Of a stretch of DNA of 64,000 nucleotides, positions 53,883 through 63,839 are shown piece after piece. The position numbers and the translations under genes were made by a program. The number at the start of each line of letters is the position of its first letter. The first letter of the stretch is position 1. Source of the stretch: Ponticaulis sp. (lineage in GTDB: Bacteria > Pseudomonadota > Alphaproteobacteria > Caulobacterales > Hyphomonadaceae); NCBI GenBank assembly GCA_002723155.1, contig PBNO01000003.1, positions 234,932 through 298,931 of the forward strand, read 5' to 3'. The notes beneath the pieces are model-generated. The model did not search any database. It saw only the letters and a list, made by a program, of their open reading frames with translations, and had not been told where the DNA came from.

Positions 53883-55667
53883 ATGCCACGTTATAAGGCT
53901 CCTGTTCGCGACATGCAGTTCATCCTTCACGATGTGCTCTCGCTACAGAATTACTCCTACCTGCCAGGCTTCTCTGACGCCTCACCTGATCTGATCGACC
54001 AGATCCTCGAAGGTGGCGCGAAATTCGCAGAAGATGTCCTGTTCCCGCTGAACTATTCCGGCGACAAGGAAGGCTGCAAACGCAACCCGGACGCCACAGT
54101 TAAAACACCGGACGGCTTCCCTGCCGCTTACGAGCAGCTGGTGGATGCAGAATGGCTCTCGCTTTCAGCTGACCCGAAATACGGCGGTCAGGGCCTGCCG
54201 GGCGTTGTGAACATCGCGATCAACGAGATGCAGTCCTCGTCCAACATGGCCTTCTCCATGTATCCGGGCCTTACCCATGGCGCGTATCAGGCGCTGCTCG
54301 CGGGTGGTTCCGAAGAGCAAAAGCAGACCTACGTCACGAAGATGATCAACGGAAAATGGTCCGGCACAATGAACCTCACTGAACCTCAGTGCGGCACAGA
54401 CCTCGGCCTGATCAAAACAAAAGCCGTTCCGCAGGCTGACGGCTCTTACAAAATCACTGGTCAGAAAATCTGGATTTCCGGCGGTGAGCAGGACCTGTCT
54501 GAAAACATCATCCACCTCGTGCTCGCACGTATTGAAGGCGGCCCTGAAGGCATTAAGGGCATCTCGCTCTTCGTTGTGCCTAAATTCATACCGGATGCTG
54601 ACGGCAATCCGGGCGAGCGCAACGCACTTGAGTGCGGCGGCCTTGAAGAGAAGATGGGCATTCACGGCAATGCGACCTGCGTCATGAACTATGACGGTGC
54701 GACCGGCTGGCTCGTTGGTGAAGAGCACAAAGGCATGCGCACAATGTTCGTGATGATGAACGAAGCGCGCCTTGGCGTTGGCATGCAGGGCCTCGCACAG
54801 GCCGAAATCGCTTACCAGAACGCCGCTGATTTTGCCCGCGACCGCCTGCAGAGCCGCGCGCTCTCTGGTCCGGCTGCACCTGAAAAACCAGCAGACCCGA
54901 TTATCGTCCATCCGGATGTCCGACGTATGCTGATGGATAGCCGCGCCTTTACCGAAGGCGCACGCGCCTTCATGTTCTGGACCGCCCTTTACGGCGACCT
55001 TCTGCACAAATCTCCGGACGACGCCGTCCGTCAAAAGGCCGGCGACTATATGGCCCTCATGACGCCTGTCGTGAAAGCCTTCCTCACAGACATCGGCTTC
55101 AAGACGACGTCTGAATGCCTGCAGCTTCACGGCGGCATTGGCTACACGCAGGAAATGGGCGTTGAGCAGTATATGCGCGATGCACGTATCGCGATGATCT
55201 ATGAAGGCACGAACGGCATACAGGCGCTCGACCTTGTCGGCCGTAAGCTGGCTGCAAATGGTGGTCGCGCAATCTTCACCTTCTTCAAGGAGATGGACGA
55301 TTTCGTTGGCGAAAACGCTGACAATAGCGACATGAAACTCTTCACGGACGCTCTCTCCGACGCGAAGAAAAAGCTGGAAGCTGGCACGACGTGGCTCATG
55401 CAGAACGGCCTCTCCAACTTCAATAATGCGGCGGCGGCATCAACCGACTACGTCCACCTCTTCGGCTACACGGCTATGGCCTATATGTGGGCGATGATGG
55501 CGAAGACGGCGCTTGAAAAGGATGACGGGTCTGATCCGTATTATGCGAACAAGCTGAAAACAGCGCGCTACTATATGGAACGCGTCCTGCCGAAAGCCGG
55601 CTCTCACCTGGATATGCTGAAAGCAGGCGCAGAAAGCATGATGGCTCTGGAAGCTGACGCCTTCTAA
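53883..55667 (+). CDS. Acyl-CoA dehydrogenase, long C-terminal form
   Basis: This 594-residue dehydrogenase has the FAD segment LTEPQCGTDLGLIKT, the QLHGGIGYTQ motif, a catalytic Glu in MIYEGTNGIQA, and an extra C-terminal helical domain (about 470-594) typical of long FadE forms. It is likely active on medium/long acyl-CoA. It starts 63 bp after the MerR stop, so it may be co-transcribed. A terminator follows. Confidence 0.9.
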   Translation: MPRYKAPVRDMQFILHDVLSLQNYSYLPGFSDASPDLIDQILEGGAKFAEDVLFPLNYSGDKEGCKRNPDATVKTPDGFPAAYEQLVDAEWLSLSADPKYGGQGLPGVVNIAINEMQSSSNMAFSMYPGLTHGAYQALLAGGSEEQKQTYVTKMINGKWSGTMNLTEPQCGTDLGLIKTKAVPQADGSYKITGQKIWISGGEQDLSENIIHLVLARIEGGPEGIKGISLFVVPKFIPDADGNPGERNALECGGLEEKMGIHGNATCVMNYDGATGWLVGEEHKGMRTMFVMMNEARLGVGMQGLAQAEIAYQNAADFARDRLQSRALSGPAAPEKPADPIIVHPDVRRMLMDSRAFTEGARAFMFWTALYGDLLHKSPDDAVRQKAGDYMALMTPVVKAFLTDIGFKTTSECLQLHGGIGYTQEMGVEQYMRDARIAMIYEGTNGIQALDLVGRKLAANGGRAIFTFFKEMDDFVGENADNSDMKLFTDALSDAKKKLEAGTTWLMQNGLSNFNNAAAASTDYVHLFGYTAMAYMWAMMAKTALEKDDGSDPYYANKLKTARYYMERVLPKAGSHLDMLKAGAESMMALEADAF

Positions 55668-55686
55668 ATTTCGCACCTATTCAGAC

Positions 55687-55719
55687 ACCGGGCCTCCAGC
55701 AGGCCCGGTTCACGTTTTT
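55687..55719 (+). terminator. Terminator after acyl-CoA dehydrogenase
   Basis: ACCGGGCCT-(5 nt)-AGGCCCGGT is followed by TCACGTTTTT. Confidence 0.75.
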
Positions 55720-55796
55720 CCGCCGAAATACTGCATTTTTGGGTGCGCCTGCCGCAACGTCACGGGGCGACAAACCTCCGCAGAATGCCTATATCG

Positions 55797-55811
55797 TTGA
55801 CGCAAACGTAA
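55797..55811 (+). promoter_or_regulatory. Candidate MerR box before dehydrogenase
   Basis: TTGACGCAAACGTAA lies 23-37 bp before the ATG at 55834 and matches 53300-53315 and 5686-5701. The spacing to a TATAAA (9 nt) does not suit a sigma-70 -35/-10 pair. Confidence 0.5.
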
Positions 55812-55833
55812 TATAAAATCTCGGAGGGAAAAC

Positions 55834-57000
55834 ATGCTACAATCACCTCTCGACATTCCGGCCTCAGGCTGGCGTCTCGACGAAGAAGTTTCGATCTTCT
55901 CGGACTCGGTTGGACAGTTCTTTGAAAAAGAATGTGCGCCGCACGTCCCGCAATGGCGAAAAGACGGCATCGTTCCCAAAGAGATGTGGCTGAAAGCCGG
56001 TGAGATGGGCATTCTTGGTGCCTCTGTTTCCGAAGAGTATGGCGGCATGGGCGGCGACTTCCGCCACGAAGCCATCATCGCAGAACAGATGGGCTGGAAG
56101 GGTATCGACGGCTTCGGCATCACCCTCCATAACGGCATTATTGCGCCCTACATTGAAAGCTTCGGCACGGAAGAGCAGAAGCAGAAATACCTGCCGAAAA
56201 TCGCAACTGGCGAGATCATCACAGCCATCGCCATGACAGAGCCAGGCACGGGCTCTGACCTTCAGAACATCAAAACCACCGCAAAGAAGAACGCGGACGG
56301 CTATGTTCTCAACGGTTCAAAGACCTTCATCTCGAATGGCCAGAACGCCAACCTCATCCTCGTTTGCGCAAAGACGGACCCGACCGAAGGCGCCAAAGGC
56401 GTCTCCATCATGCTTGTTGAAACCGATGGCGCAGCAGGGTTTGAGCGCGGCCGCAATCTTGAGAAAATCGGCCAGCATGCAGCAGATACCTCAGAGCTGT
56501 TCTTCAATGATGTTCAGCTCGGCCCGGACGCTGTTCTCGGCGGCAAAGAAGGCATGGGCTTCATCCAGCTCATGCAAAAGCTTCCGCAGGAGCGCCACAT
56601 CATCGGCGTGCAAGGCATGGCTACGATTGAGCGCGCCATCCATGTAACCGTTGAATATGTGAAGCAGCGCAAAGCCTTCGGCAAAACCATCTGGGACTTC
56701 CAGAACACCCAGTTCAAGCTGGCAGAATGCAAAACCGAAGCAACTGTCGCAAAAGTGTTCGTAGACCGCTGTACCGACCTACTCCTTGAAAACAAACTGG
56801 ATTCTGCGACGGCCAGCATGTCGAAATACTGGGTGTCCGATTTGCAATGTAAAATCGTGGACGAATGCCTCCAATTGCATGGTGGCTATGGTTATATGGA
56901 TGAATATCCGATCGCCCAGATGTACGCAGACAGCCGTGTCCAGCGCATTTATGGCGGCGCAAACGAAGTCATGAAGATGCTGATTGCGAGGACGATGTAA
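55834..57000 (+). CDS. Acyl-CoA dehydrogenase (long-chain/IVD-like)
   Basis: This 388-residue dehydrogenase has AMTEPGTGSDLQNIKTT for FAD and QLHGGYGYMDE. The C-terminal RIYGGANEVMKM lacks Glu at the usual position; in long-chain and isovaleryl enzymes the base lies earlier, and a Glu in MATIERAIHV near residue 268 could serve. The ATG follows GGAGGG. First gene of a run continuing to fadB. Confidence 0.9.
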   Translation: MLQSPLDIPASGWRLDEEVSIFSDSVGQFFEKECAPHVPQWRKDGIVPKEMWLKAGEMGILGASVSEEYGGMGGDFRHEAIIAEQMGWKGIDGFGITLHNGIIAPYIESFGTEEQKQKYLPKIATGEIITAIAMTEPGTGSDLQNIKTTAKKNADGYVLNGSKTFISNGQNANLILVCAKTDPTEGAKGVSIMLVETDGAAGFERGRNLEKIGQHAADTSELFFNDVQLGPDAVLGGKEGMGFIQLMQKLPQERHIIGVQGMATIERAIHVTVEYVKQRKAFGKTIWDFQNTQFKLAECKTEATVAKVFVDRCTDLLLENKLDSATASMSKYWVSDLQCKIVDECLQLHGGYGYMDEYPIAQMYADSRVQRIYGGANEVMKMLIARTM

Positions 57001-57004
57001 TCTG

Positions 57005-57439
57005 ATGTCCGATTTTGATCCGGCACAGTTTTTCAGAAATGACAGCCCGGCAGCGCCGGCGGCTGCGAAGCATCTCGGCTTCGAGTTTCAGGATGCCGAC
57101 ACGGCGCGCGGCTGGATCAAAATCAAATTCAACCCAAAGCCCGAGTTTCTGAACCCGGCAGGCGTTATTCAGGGCGGTTTCCTGATGGCCATGCTGGACG
57201 ACACTATGGGCCCTGCAGTGCTGGTGAAATCGGGCGGCAAATACATGTCGAGCTCGATTGACCTGCACGCTCACTATCTGCGTCCGGTGCGCCTTGGTCC
57301 CGTTATCTGCGAGGCCGAGGTTACACAACTCGGACGTTCAGTCGCCTACCTTGAGAGCAAACTGTTCGATGAACGTGGACGCCTTTGCGTACGCGCCACG
57401 TCGAGCGCCATGCTCATGAAATTTCCGACACCGGAATAA
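57005..57439 (+). CDS. PaaI-type thioesterase
   Basis: This 144-residue hotdog thioesterase has the central segment AGVIQGGFLMAMLDDTMG and SIDLHAHYLRPVRLG. The start MSDFDPAQFF lies 4 nt after the dehydrogenase stop, so the two are coupled. It likely frees CoA from stalled acyl-CoA intermediates of the pathway. Confidence 0.88.
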   Translation: MSDFDPAQFFRNDSPAAPAAAKHLGFEFQDADTARGWIKIKFNPKPEFLNPAGVIQGGFLMAMLDDTMGPAVLVKSGGKYMSSSIDLHAHYLRPVRLGPVICEAEVTQLGRSVAYLESKLFDERGRLCVRATSSAMLMKFPTPE

Positions 57440-57463
57440 AAGATCCGAAAGGGAGAACACCAA

Positions 57464-58669
57464 ATGGCAGAAGCATATATTTATGACGCGGTGCGCACAC
57501 CGCGCGGGAAAGGAAAGGCCAGCGGCGCGCTGCATGAAATCACCGCGCTCAGCCTCGCAACACAGGCTCTTCAGGCTGTGCGCGACCGTAACGACCTCGA
57601 CACGTCGAAAGTGGACGACGTTGTTCTCGGCTGCGTCTCTCCGGTTGGCGAGCAAGGCTCAGATATCGCACGTATCGCTGTTCTGAACGCAGACTATGCC
57701 GAAACTGTTGGCGGCGTTCAGGTTGACCGTTTCTGCGCCTCAGGCCTTGAAGCCTGCAACATGGCTGCAGCGAAGGTCATGACCGGCGAAGCTGACATGG
57801 CTATCGGCGGCGGCGTTGAAGCAATGTCCCGCGTCCCAATGGGCTCTAATGGCGGCGCATGGTCGACAGACCCAAGCATCGCTCTGAAATCCTACTTCGC
57901 ACCGCAAGGCATTGGCGCGGACCTCATCGCGACGAAATACGGCTTCTCCCGCGATGACGTCGACGCCTTCGCTGTAGAAAGCCAGCGCCGCGCAGCGCAA
58001 GCCTGGGAAGAAGGCCGTTTCGGCAAGTCTATCGTGCCCGTGAAAGACCAGATGGGCGCTGTGATCCTCGACCGTGACGAGCATATGCGTCCGGAAGCTG
58101 ACATGCAGTCTCTGGCTGGCCTCAACCCTAGCTTTGCCGGTCTTGGCGGCATGGGCTTTGATGAAGTTGTGAAGCGTCGCTACCCTGAAGTGGAAGCAAT
58201 CAACCACGTCCACCACGCTGGTAACTCTTCCGGTATCGTTGATGGTGCGTCTGCTGTTCTCTTCGGCACGAAGGAAATGGGTGACGCGCTGGGCCTCAAA
58301 CCACGTGCACGCGTGAAAGGCTTTGCATCTATCGGTTCAGAACCGTCCATCATGCTCACCGGCCCGGAATTCGTGACCACCAAGCTTCTCAAAAAGCTCG
58401 GGATGGAAGCATCCGACATCGACCTGTACGAGCTAAACGAGGCGTTCGCGTCCGTGGTTCTGCGCTTCATGCAGGCGCACGACATTGCGCACGACAAGAT
58501 CAACGTGAACGGCGGCGCAATCGCTATGGGTCACCCGCTCGGCGCGACCGGCGGCATGATCCTCGGCACAATGGTCGACGAGCTTGAGCGTTCAGACAAA
58601 GAGACAGCTCTCATCACGCTCTGCGTTGGCGCAGGCATGGGCACAGCAACTGTGATTGAGCGGGTTTAA
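57464..58669 (+). CDS. fadA: Acetyl-CoA C-acyltransferase (thiolase)
   Basis: This 401-residue thiolase catalyses the last step of beta-oxidation. The catalytic residues are the Cys in [10 protein letters not shown], the His in [16 protein letters not shown] and the Cys in [10 protein letters not shown]. The ATG follows AAGGGAG. Downstream partners are the small Gly-rich gene and fadB. Confidence 0.93.
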   Translation: MAEAYIYDAVRTPRGKGKASGALHEITALSLATQALQAVRDRNDLDTSKVDDVVLGCVSPVGEQGSDIARIAVLNADYAETVGGVQVDRFCASGLEACNMAAAKVMTGEADMAIGGGVEAMSRVPMGSNGGAWSTDPSIALKSYFAPQGIGADLIATKYGFSRDDVDAFAVESQRRAAQAWEEGRFGKSIVPVKDQMGAVILDRDEHMRPEADMQSLAGLNPSFAGLGGMGFDEVVKRRYPEVEAINHVHHAGNSSGIVDGASAVLFGTKEMGDALGLKPRARVKGFASIGSEPSIMLTGPEFVTTKLLKKLGMEASDIDLYELNEAFASVVLRFMQAHDIAHDKINVNGGAIAMGHPLGATGGMILGTMVDELERSDKETALITLCVGAGMGTATVIERV

Positions 58670-58671
58670 TC

Positions 58672-58884
58672 ATGGCCGGAAAGATTAGCCCGGGCGCAGG
58701 CATGGCCATAGGAATTGGCTGTGGAACTGCGATGGGCGCAGGCCTGATGGCGGCAACCGACCAACCGTCAATGCTGGCGGTCGGTATAGGTTGCGGTGTT
58801 GCGATTGGCGCGGCGTTGACCGCCTCCTTCCAACGCAAAGCCGACACGCAGGCCGACTCTTCCGATGACAATGATCAAACCTGA
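58672..58884 (+). CDS. Small Gly-rich membrane protein between fadA and fadB
   Basis: This 70-residue protein has two Gly/Ala-rich helices with GxxxG-type spacing (GAGMAIGIGCGTAMGAGLMA and LAVGIGCGVAIGAALTA) and an acidic tail. It starts 2 nt after the thiolase stop and ends 19 nt before fadB. The paired near-repeat (GIGCG...A.GA) suggests a membrane hairpin. Unknown function; it could tether the beta-oxidation enzymes to the membrane, but that is speculation. Confidence 0.65.
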   Translation: MAGKISPGAGMAIGIGCGTAMGAGLMAATDQPSMLAVGIGCGVAIGAALTASFQRKADTQADSSDDNDQT

Positions 58885-58903
58885 CACTTCAGGAGACACA
58901 TAA

Positions 58904-61132
58904 ATGAACCTTGAAACATTCAAATTCGAAATCGACGGCGACGGCATTGCGCTGGCAACCTTCGACGTACCAGGCCGCTCCATGAACACACTGACCGGTC
59001 AGGTCGTTCAGGACATTGTCGCTCTGGCCGCTGAAGTTGCGTCCAATGACGAGATCAAAGGCCTCGTCATTACATCCGGCAAGCCATCAGGCTTCTGCGC
59101 AGGCGCTGACCTTGGCGAGATGAACCAGTCCGCAGGCGGCGGCGCTGCACAAGACGAAGACGAGCAGACAAAACTCAAAAAACTGTTCGACCGGTCTTTC
59201 GTGCTGAACAAAACTTTCCGCGAGCTGGAAACATGCGGCAAGCCGGTTGCAGCCGCAATTAACGGCCTCGCACTCGGCGGTGGCCTCGAGCTTGCGCTGG
59301 CATGTCACTACCGCGTTGCCGCGAACGACAATCCAAAGCTCCAGCTTGGTCTGCCAGAAGCGAAAATCGGCCTTCTGCCGGGTGCAGGTGGCACGCAACG
59401 TCTGCCACGTCTGATCGGCCTGATGGCTGCCAGCCAGTACATTCTGGAAGGCAAATCCATGAAAGCTGACGAGGCGCTAGGCCTTGGCGTTGTCAACGAA
59501 CTCGCGCCAACTTCAGAGCTGGTCGAAAAAGCTAAAGCATGGGCGAAAGCCAACCCGAACGCGAAAGCACCATGGGACGAGAAAGGCTTCAAATTCCCGG
59601 GCGGCGTTCCAAACCAGCACCCTAAGGCGACCCAGATCTCTACCATGGGCAATGCGATGATTTCATCGAAAACCTATGGCAATTACCCAGCGCAGACGAA
59701 CATCCTGAAATGCCTCTATGAAGGCTCTCAGGTGCCAATCGATGCTGGTCTTCGTATTGAGACACGCTACTTCATCGACACGCAGCAGCGTCCGGAAGCC
59801 AAAGGCATGATCCGCTCGCTCTTCGTTTCCATGCAGGAACTCTCCAAGGGCGCATCCCGTCCGGCAGCGCCTGCTAAATACGAAGTGAAAAAAGCAGCGG
59901 TTCTCGGCGCTGGCCTCATGGGCGCGGGTATCGCCCACGTTCAGGCGATGGCTGGTATTGAAACCGTCCTTCTCGACATCTCCCAGGAGAGTGCCGAAAA
60001 AGGTAAGGCTTACTCCAAGCGCATTCTCGACAAGCAGGTCTCTCGCGGCAAGATGAGCCAGGAGAAAGCCGACGGCATTCTCTCCCTCATCACGCCAAGC
60101 ACAGACTACTCCCAGATCAAGGGTGCAGACATTGTGGTTGAGGCCGTGTTCGAGGACACAGAGCTGAAAGCCAAAGTCACAAAAATGGCGGAAGAGCACC
60201 TCGCCGATACAGCAGTCATGGGCTCCAACACCTCTACACTGCCGATCACCGGCCTCGCAGAAGCATCTGTCCGCCCTGAAAACTATATCGGCGTCCACTT
60301 CTTCTCACCGGTTGAGCGTATGGGCCTTGTCGAGATCATCCTCGGTGACAAAACCACCGAAGAGACCCTCGCCAAGACGATCGACTATGTTCTGAAGATC
60401 CGCAAAACACCAATCGTCGTGAACGATTTCCGCGGCTTCTACACATCACGCTGCTTCGGCACATACACGCAGGAAGGCATGGAAATGCTGATGGAAGGCA
60501 TCAAGCCGGCCATCATCGAGAATGTCGGCCGTCAGTGCGGTATGCCAATGGGCCCACTGGAAGTCTCTGACTCCGTCGGTCTCGACACAGCGCTGAAAAT
60601 CGGTCGCCAATATGCCAAAGCGGCAGGCGTCGATGCGAACGAGCAACCATCCAGCCAGTTCCTGGCATGGCTTGTGGAAGACAAAGGCCGCGTCGGCCGT
60701 AAAGCTGGTAAGGGCTATTACGAGTACGGCGATAACGGGAAGCCGACCCGCCTCTGGCCGGACCTTTCCGACAAGCTGGAAGTGAAAGTCGACGAATGCC
60801 CGCCTGAGCTCAAAGAAGAGCTGACCAAGCGCTTCCTCTTCCGTCAGTGCATCGAAGTTGCCCGCTGCTTTGAAGAAGGCGTGATCACGGACGCACGTGA
60901 CGCGGATATCGGCTCGATCCTCGCCTGGGGTTTTGCGCCATACACAGGCGGCTGTGCGTCTTACATGGACCTGAAATGGGGCATTAAAGCCTTCGTTGCA
61001 GAAGCTGACCGTCTTGCTGACGCGCACGGCGAACGCTTCCGTCCAAACGCAATGCTGCGTGAAATGGCTGAGAAGGGTGAAACCTTCTACTCCCGCTTCC
61101 CGCCAGCAAAGCAGGAAAAAGCGGCCGCATAA
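58904..61132 (+). CDS. fadB: FadB-type multifunctional beta-oxidation enzyme
   Basis: This 742-residue protein has an N-terminal enoyl-CoA hydratase (LALGGGLELALACHY and EAKIGLLPGAGGTQRLPR, about 1-290). A 3-hydroxyacyl-CoA dehydrogenase with the NAD loop VLGAGLMGAGIA (about 330-520) follows, then C-terminal dimer domains (about 530-742). It supplies hydratase and dehydrogenase steps between the dehydrogenases and thiolase of the same run. The ATG follows AGGAG. A strong terminator ends the operon. Confidence 0.93.
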   Translation: MNLETFKFEIDGDGIALATFDVPGRSMNTLTGQVVQDIVALAAEVASNDEIKGLVITSGKPSGFCAGADLGEMNQSAGGGAAQDEDEQTKLKKLFDRSFVLNKTFRELETCGKPVAAAINGLALGGGLELALACHYRVAANDNPKLQLGLPEAKIGLLPGAGGTQRLPRLIGLMAASQYILEGKSMKADEALGLGVVNELAPTSELVEKAKAWAKANPNAKAPWDEKGFKFPGGVPNQHPKATQISTMGNAMISSKTYGNYPAQTNILKCLYEGSQVPIDAGLRIETRYFIDTQQRPEAKGMIRSLFVSMQELSKGASRPAAPAKYEVKKAAVLGAGLMGAGIAHVQAMAGIETVLLDISQESAEKGKAYSKRILDKQVSRGKMSQEKADGILSLITPSTDYSQIKGADIVVEAVFEDTELKAKVTKMAEEHLADTAVMGSNTSTLPITGLAEASVRPENYIGVHFFSPVERMGLVEIILGDKTTEETLAKTIDYVLKIRKTPIVVNDFRGFYTSRCFGTYTQEGMEMLMEGIKPAIIENVGRQCGMPMGPLEVSDSVGLDTALKIGRQYAKAAGVDANEQPSSQFLAWLVEDKGRVGRKAGKGYYEYGDNGKPTRLWPDLSDKLEVKVDECPPELKEELTKRFLFRQCIEVARCFEEGVITDARDADIGSILAWGFAPYTGGCASYMDLKWGIKAFVAEADRLADAHGERFRPNAMLREMAEKGETFYSRFPPAKQEKAAA

Positions 61133-61176
61133 GGCGAACCATTCCTCCACGGGCGGCCTTGTTGTCGCCCGACTGC

Positions 61177-61205
61177 AAAGCCGGGGCGAAAGCTCCGGCT
61201 TTTTT
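61177..61205 (+). terminator. Terminator of the beta-oxidation operon
   Basis: AAAGCCGGGGC-GAAA-GCTCCGGCTTT (one G-T pair, GNRA-type tetraloop) is followed by TTT. Confidence 0.88.
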
Positions 61206-61298
61206 GCATCCGCCAGAGTAATTACAGCTCTGGCATTGCTGCCCCCGCAGAATGGTGCAACCGTAAAGTCGGGACGTACAATCAGGGGGACTCATTGA

Positions 61299-61652
61299 AT
61301 GAAATATACTGCGATACTCGCAGCGCTCTTTTTTGCCTGCGCATCTGCACCTGCCGTCATGGCTGAAGACACACTGCCACCACCATTCGACGACATTGAA
61401 CTGCCAGAAGGACGTATGCTCGTCTATGGCGACCGCACCTGCCCGGAAGGCAGCGAACTCGCCGATGGCAATGGCAATAGCGAGATTGACCGCCTCATGG
61501 CGCTGGTCTCTGAAGGTGGCCGCTGCCCTGACATGCCAATCGTGCGCATGTCTCACGGCGTAACTTTCCGCGCTGACACTCAGAATTACTGCGTCATTCA
61601 GGCGCGTGACACCCGCACCGCCGACCTCTCCTACTGCGTGGTGAGCGAGTAG
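61299..61652 (+). CDS. Small secreted Cys-containing protein
   Basis: This 117-residue protein has a signal peptide (MKYTAILAALFFACASAPAV, cut near MA/EDT). The mature part has four Cys (CPEG, CPDM, CVIQ, CVVS) that could form two disulfides. No family is recognised. The ATG follows GGGGGA. A terminator follows, shared with the convergent S9 peptidase. Confidence 0.7.
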   Translation: MKYTAILAALFFACASAPAVMAEDTLPPPFDDIELPEGRMLVYGDRTCPEGSELADGNGNSEIDRLMALVSEGGRCPDMPIVRMSHGVTFRADTQNYCVIQARDTRTADLSYCVVSE

Positions 61653-61676
61653 AACCGGCATTCACCTGTCAGATAC

Positions 61677-61710
61677 AAAAAAGCCCGGAGCTTGAAACTC
61701 CGGGCTTTTT
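61677..61710. terminator. Bidirectional terminator
   Basis: AAAAAGCCCGGAG-(7 nt)-CTCCGGGCTTTTT lies between convergent genes; both flanks supply T-runs. Confidence 0.9.
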
Positions 61711-61729
61711 CATGTGTGCATCACTCAGA

Positions 61730-63670
61730 TCAGTTTGAACCGATATGCGTGTTCACAAAGGTGATGATTTCCTGAAGCACGCCCTCACGAGAGCCCTCAT
61801 CCAGAATGGAGTGGTTCTGGCCCGGGAATGTGCGGATTTCATAGTATTTACCGGCTGCTTCAAGCGCTTCGGCCATGATCTCACTTTGCTCATCAGGAAC
61901 AATCAGATCGTCCTCACCATGCAGAAGGAGCACAGGCGCCTGGAACGCTTCAGCGTGCATAGCCGCTGAACGCGGCGCAAGGTCTTCCGGCTCGATACCA
62001 TCACGGCCGAACTGATCAACCCAATAGCGGTATGGCATGCTGTCTACGCCGTAACGGTCTTCTTCGTAGCGCAGCATAGCGTGCAAATCAGAAACGCCTG
62101 CAACCGCGACAACGCAATTATAGAGGTCCGGCGTAAACGCACCGCCTGCGAGCGCTGCGTAGCCGCCATAGCTCCAGCCTACGATACAAACGCGGTCAGG
62201 GTCGGCCCAGCCTTCCTCTATAAGGATGTTCACGCCATCGGTGACGTCCTGCTGCATCGCACGGCCCCATTCGCCGCGCCCAGCCATTGTGAAGGCACGA
62301 CCAAAGCCATCCGAACCACGGAAGTTTGGCTGAAAGACGAGATAGCCCTGATTGGCAATAGACTGCGCGAGGAAGTCATACTGCATCTTGTCGTAAGCTT
62401 CCGGCCCGCCATGCGGCATGACAATCATCGGCATCGGCTCAAGGTTTGCCATATCGGTATCGCGTGGCCATGTCACAATCGATGGAATGGTATAGCCATC
62501 GTCCGTTGTGTAGGAAATCGTCTCGATCACCGCCATGTCTTCAGGCTGGATCCAACGACGCTCCGGCACGACCAGAACAATGCTCGCGGAAGCGATATCA
62601 TAAACGACATAGTGGCCTGAGAAGAAGCGGCCAGACACGTAGACAACAATGCGTGAGCCGTCCGCGCTGCGGCTTTGATAGCTGACGCTCGTGCCCTGGA
62701 ATTGCTCCATGAGCGAGTCCATTGCAGTCGTCAGGTCTTCATCAAAGAAATGGTAAGCCGGACGCAGGCCGGAATAACGGATACCCGTCATCTCGTTATC
62801 AAGATTGAGATAAACTGCCTCAATCTCGCGGCCCTCTTCTACAAAGAACGGTCCGGTTTTCTCGCCAGTTTGCAGGTTGATGTAATAAATACCGTCAGCT
62901 GTTTCGTCTTCTGTTGGCAGAACAACGACAAGATTCTCACGATCCGGGCTGAGGCCGCGAACCTGATGCTCAAGCAGAGGCTCGTTGGAAGTAAAAATGG
63001 TCTGCCAGTCATCGCCGCGGCGTGTTTCGATAGAATAATTGCCGCTCTCAATGTCGTATTTCTCACGAGAAACAGCGTCACCGTCGCGGGTAATGACCCA
63101 GCCGACCGTCTCAGCATCGCCAAGAAGAACGCGGCGGCCACTGCCCGTATTCAGATTGACGCGAAACACGTCATAACGGAATGGCGGTGTGCGGTTGTAA
63201 GATGGTACGTAAACGTACTCGCTTTCCTCATCGATACCAATAATGCCGGTCATACCCGCCTGACGTGGGTGCATTCCGCGCACATCACGCGCCAGCGGAT
63301 TTACAGCACCCCGCTCGGTATCAACTACGAACATAGACACCTGATCAAATCGGCCGCGCGATCCGAAAGCCCGCGTACGCTCTGACGCAATGAGCAAGAC
63401 ATGTTCATCGTCAATAAAGCCGGTGCCGTTTGCACGAAGCTCACGAACATTAGCATGGCAGTGCTCGGTCTGCTCGGCGATATTGAACACACAGAGGTAA
63501 TCCTGCCCGTCAATCTCGTGAATAATAGAGAGCATTGAGCCGTTCGGCGACAGGTCTACTGCGTTATACTCAGGGCTGGCTGCATACTCTGCGAGGGTCG
63601 GTGTCGCCTGCGCAGCCTGCGAGAGAACCGCGCCCACGAACAACGAACCAAGAATGCGTTTCAGGGACAT
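61730..63670 (-). CDS. S9-family (prolyl oligopeptidase-type) peptidase, secreted
   Basis: This 646-residue peptidase has a signal peptide (MSLKRILGSLFVGAVLSQAA, cut near AQA/TPT). A beta-propeller (about 25-370) follows, then an alpha/beta-hydrolase domain (about 390-646) with Ser in GWSYGGYAAL, Asp in HGEDDLIVP and His in GQNHSILDE. ATG 63670 is chosen for the AGGTGG site and signal peptide; the open frame is 18 codons longer. A second, partial S9 gene lies just upstream. Confidence 0.92.
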   Translation of the reverse strand: MSLKRILGSLFVGAVLSQAAQATPTLAEYAASPEYNAVDLSPNGSMLSIIHEIDGQDYLCVFNIAEQTEHCHANVRELRANGTGFIDDEHVLLIASERTRAFGSRGRFDQVSMFVVDTERGAVNPLARDVRGMHPRQAGMTGIIGIDEESEYVYVPSYNRTPPFRYDVFRVNLNTGSGRRVLLGDAETVGWVITRDGDAVSREKYDIESGNYSIETRRGDDWQTIFTSNEPLLEHQVRGLSPDRENLVVVLPTEDETADGIYYINLQTGEKTGPFFVEEGREIEAVYLNLDNEMTGIRYSGLRPAYHFFDEDLTTAMDSLMEQFQGTSVSYQSRSADGSRIVVYVSGRFFSGHYVVYDIASASIVLVVPERRWIQPEDMAVIETISYTTDDGYTIPSIVTWPRDTDMANLEPMPMIVMPHGGPEAYDKMQYDFLAQSIANQGYLVFQPNFRGSDGFGRAFTMAGRGEWGRAMQQDVTDGVNILIEEGWADPDRVCIVGWSYGGYAALAGGAFTPDLYNCVVAVAGVSDLHAMLRYEEDRYGVDSMPYRYWVDQFGRDGIEPEDLAPRSAAMHAEAFQAPVLLLHGEDDLIVPDEQSEIMAEALEAAGKYYEIRTFPGQNHSILDEGSREGVLQEIITFVNTHIGSN

Positions 63671-63810
63671 CAGATACCACCTAGGTTTCTTACAAAACAG
63701 GACAGATGCGTCACGCCTGTGCACCGCAAAGACGCGCAGAACATAACGAACCTGTAATCGTAATTTTGATAGAATAACCTTTCGGCCGCGTCCATAAGAG
63801 CCCTGCTATT

Positions 63811-63834
63811 CTTCCCCGAAATTCATCGGGGAAG
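63811..63834 (-). terminator. Hairpin after the partial S9 gene
   Basis: CTTCCCCGA-(6 nt)-TCGGGGAAG lies just past the stop of the partial gene on the minus strand. It has no clear T-run. Confidence 0.5.
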
Positions 63835-63839
63835 CGCAA

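Noticed and set aside
55797-55811. TTGACG as an ordinary sigma-70 -35 box
   Set aside because: The next TATAAA is only 9 nt away, and the ACGTAA half is conserved with the MerR-gene site, so an operator is favoured here. The 5686 copy remains ambiguous.
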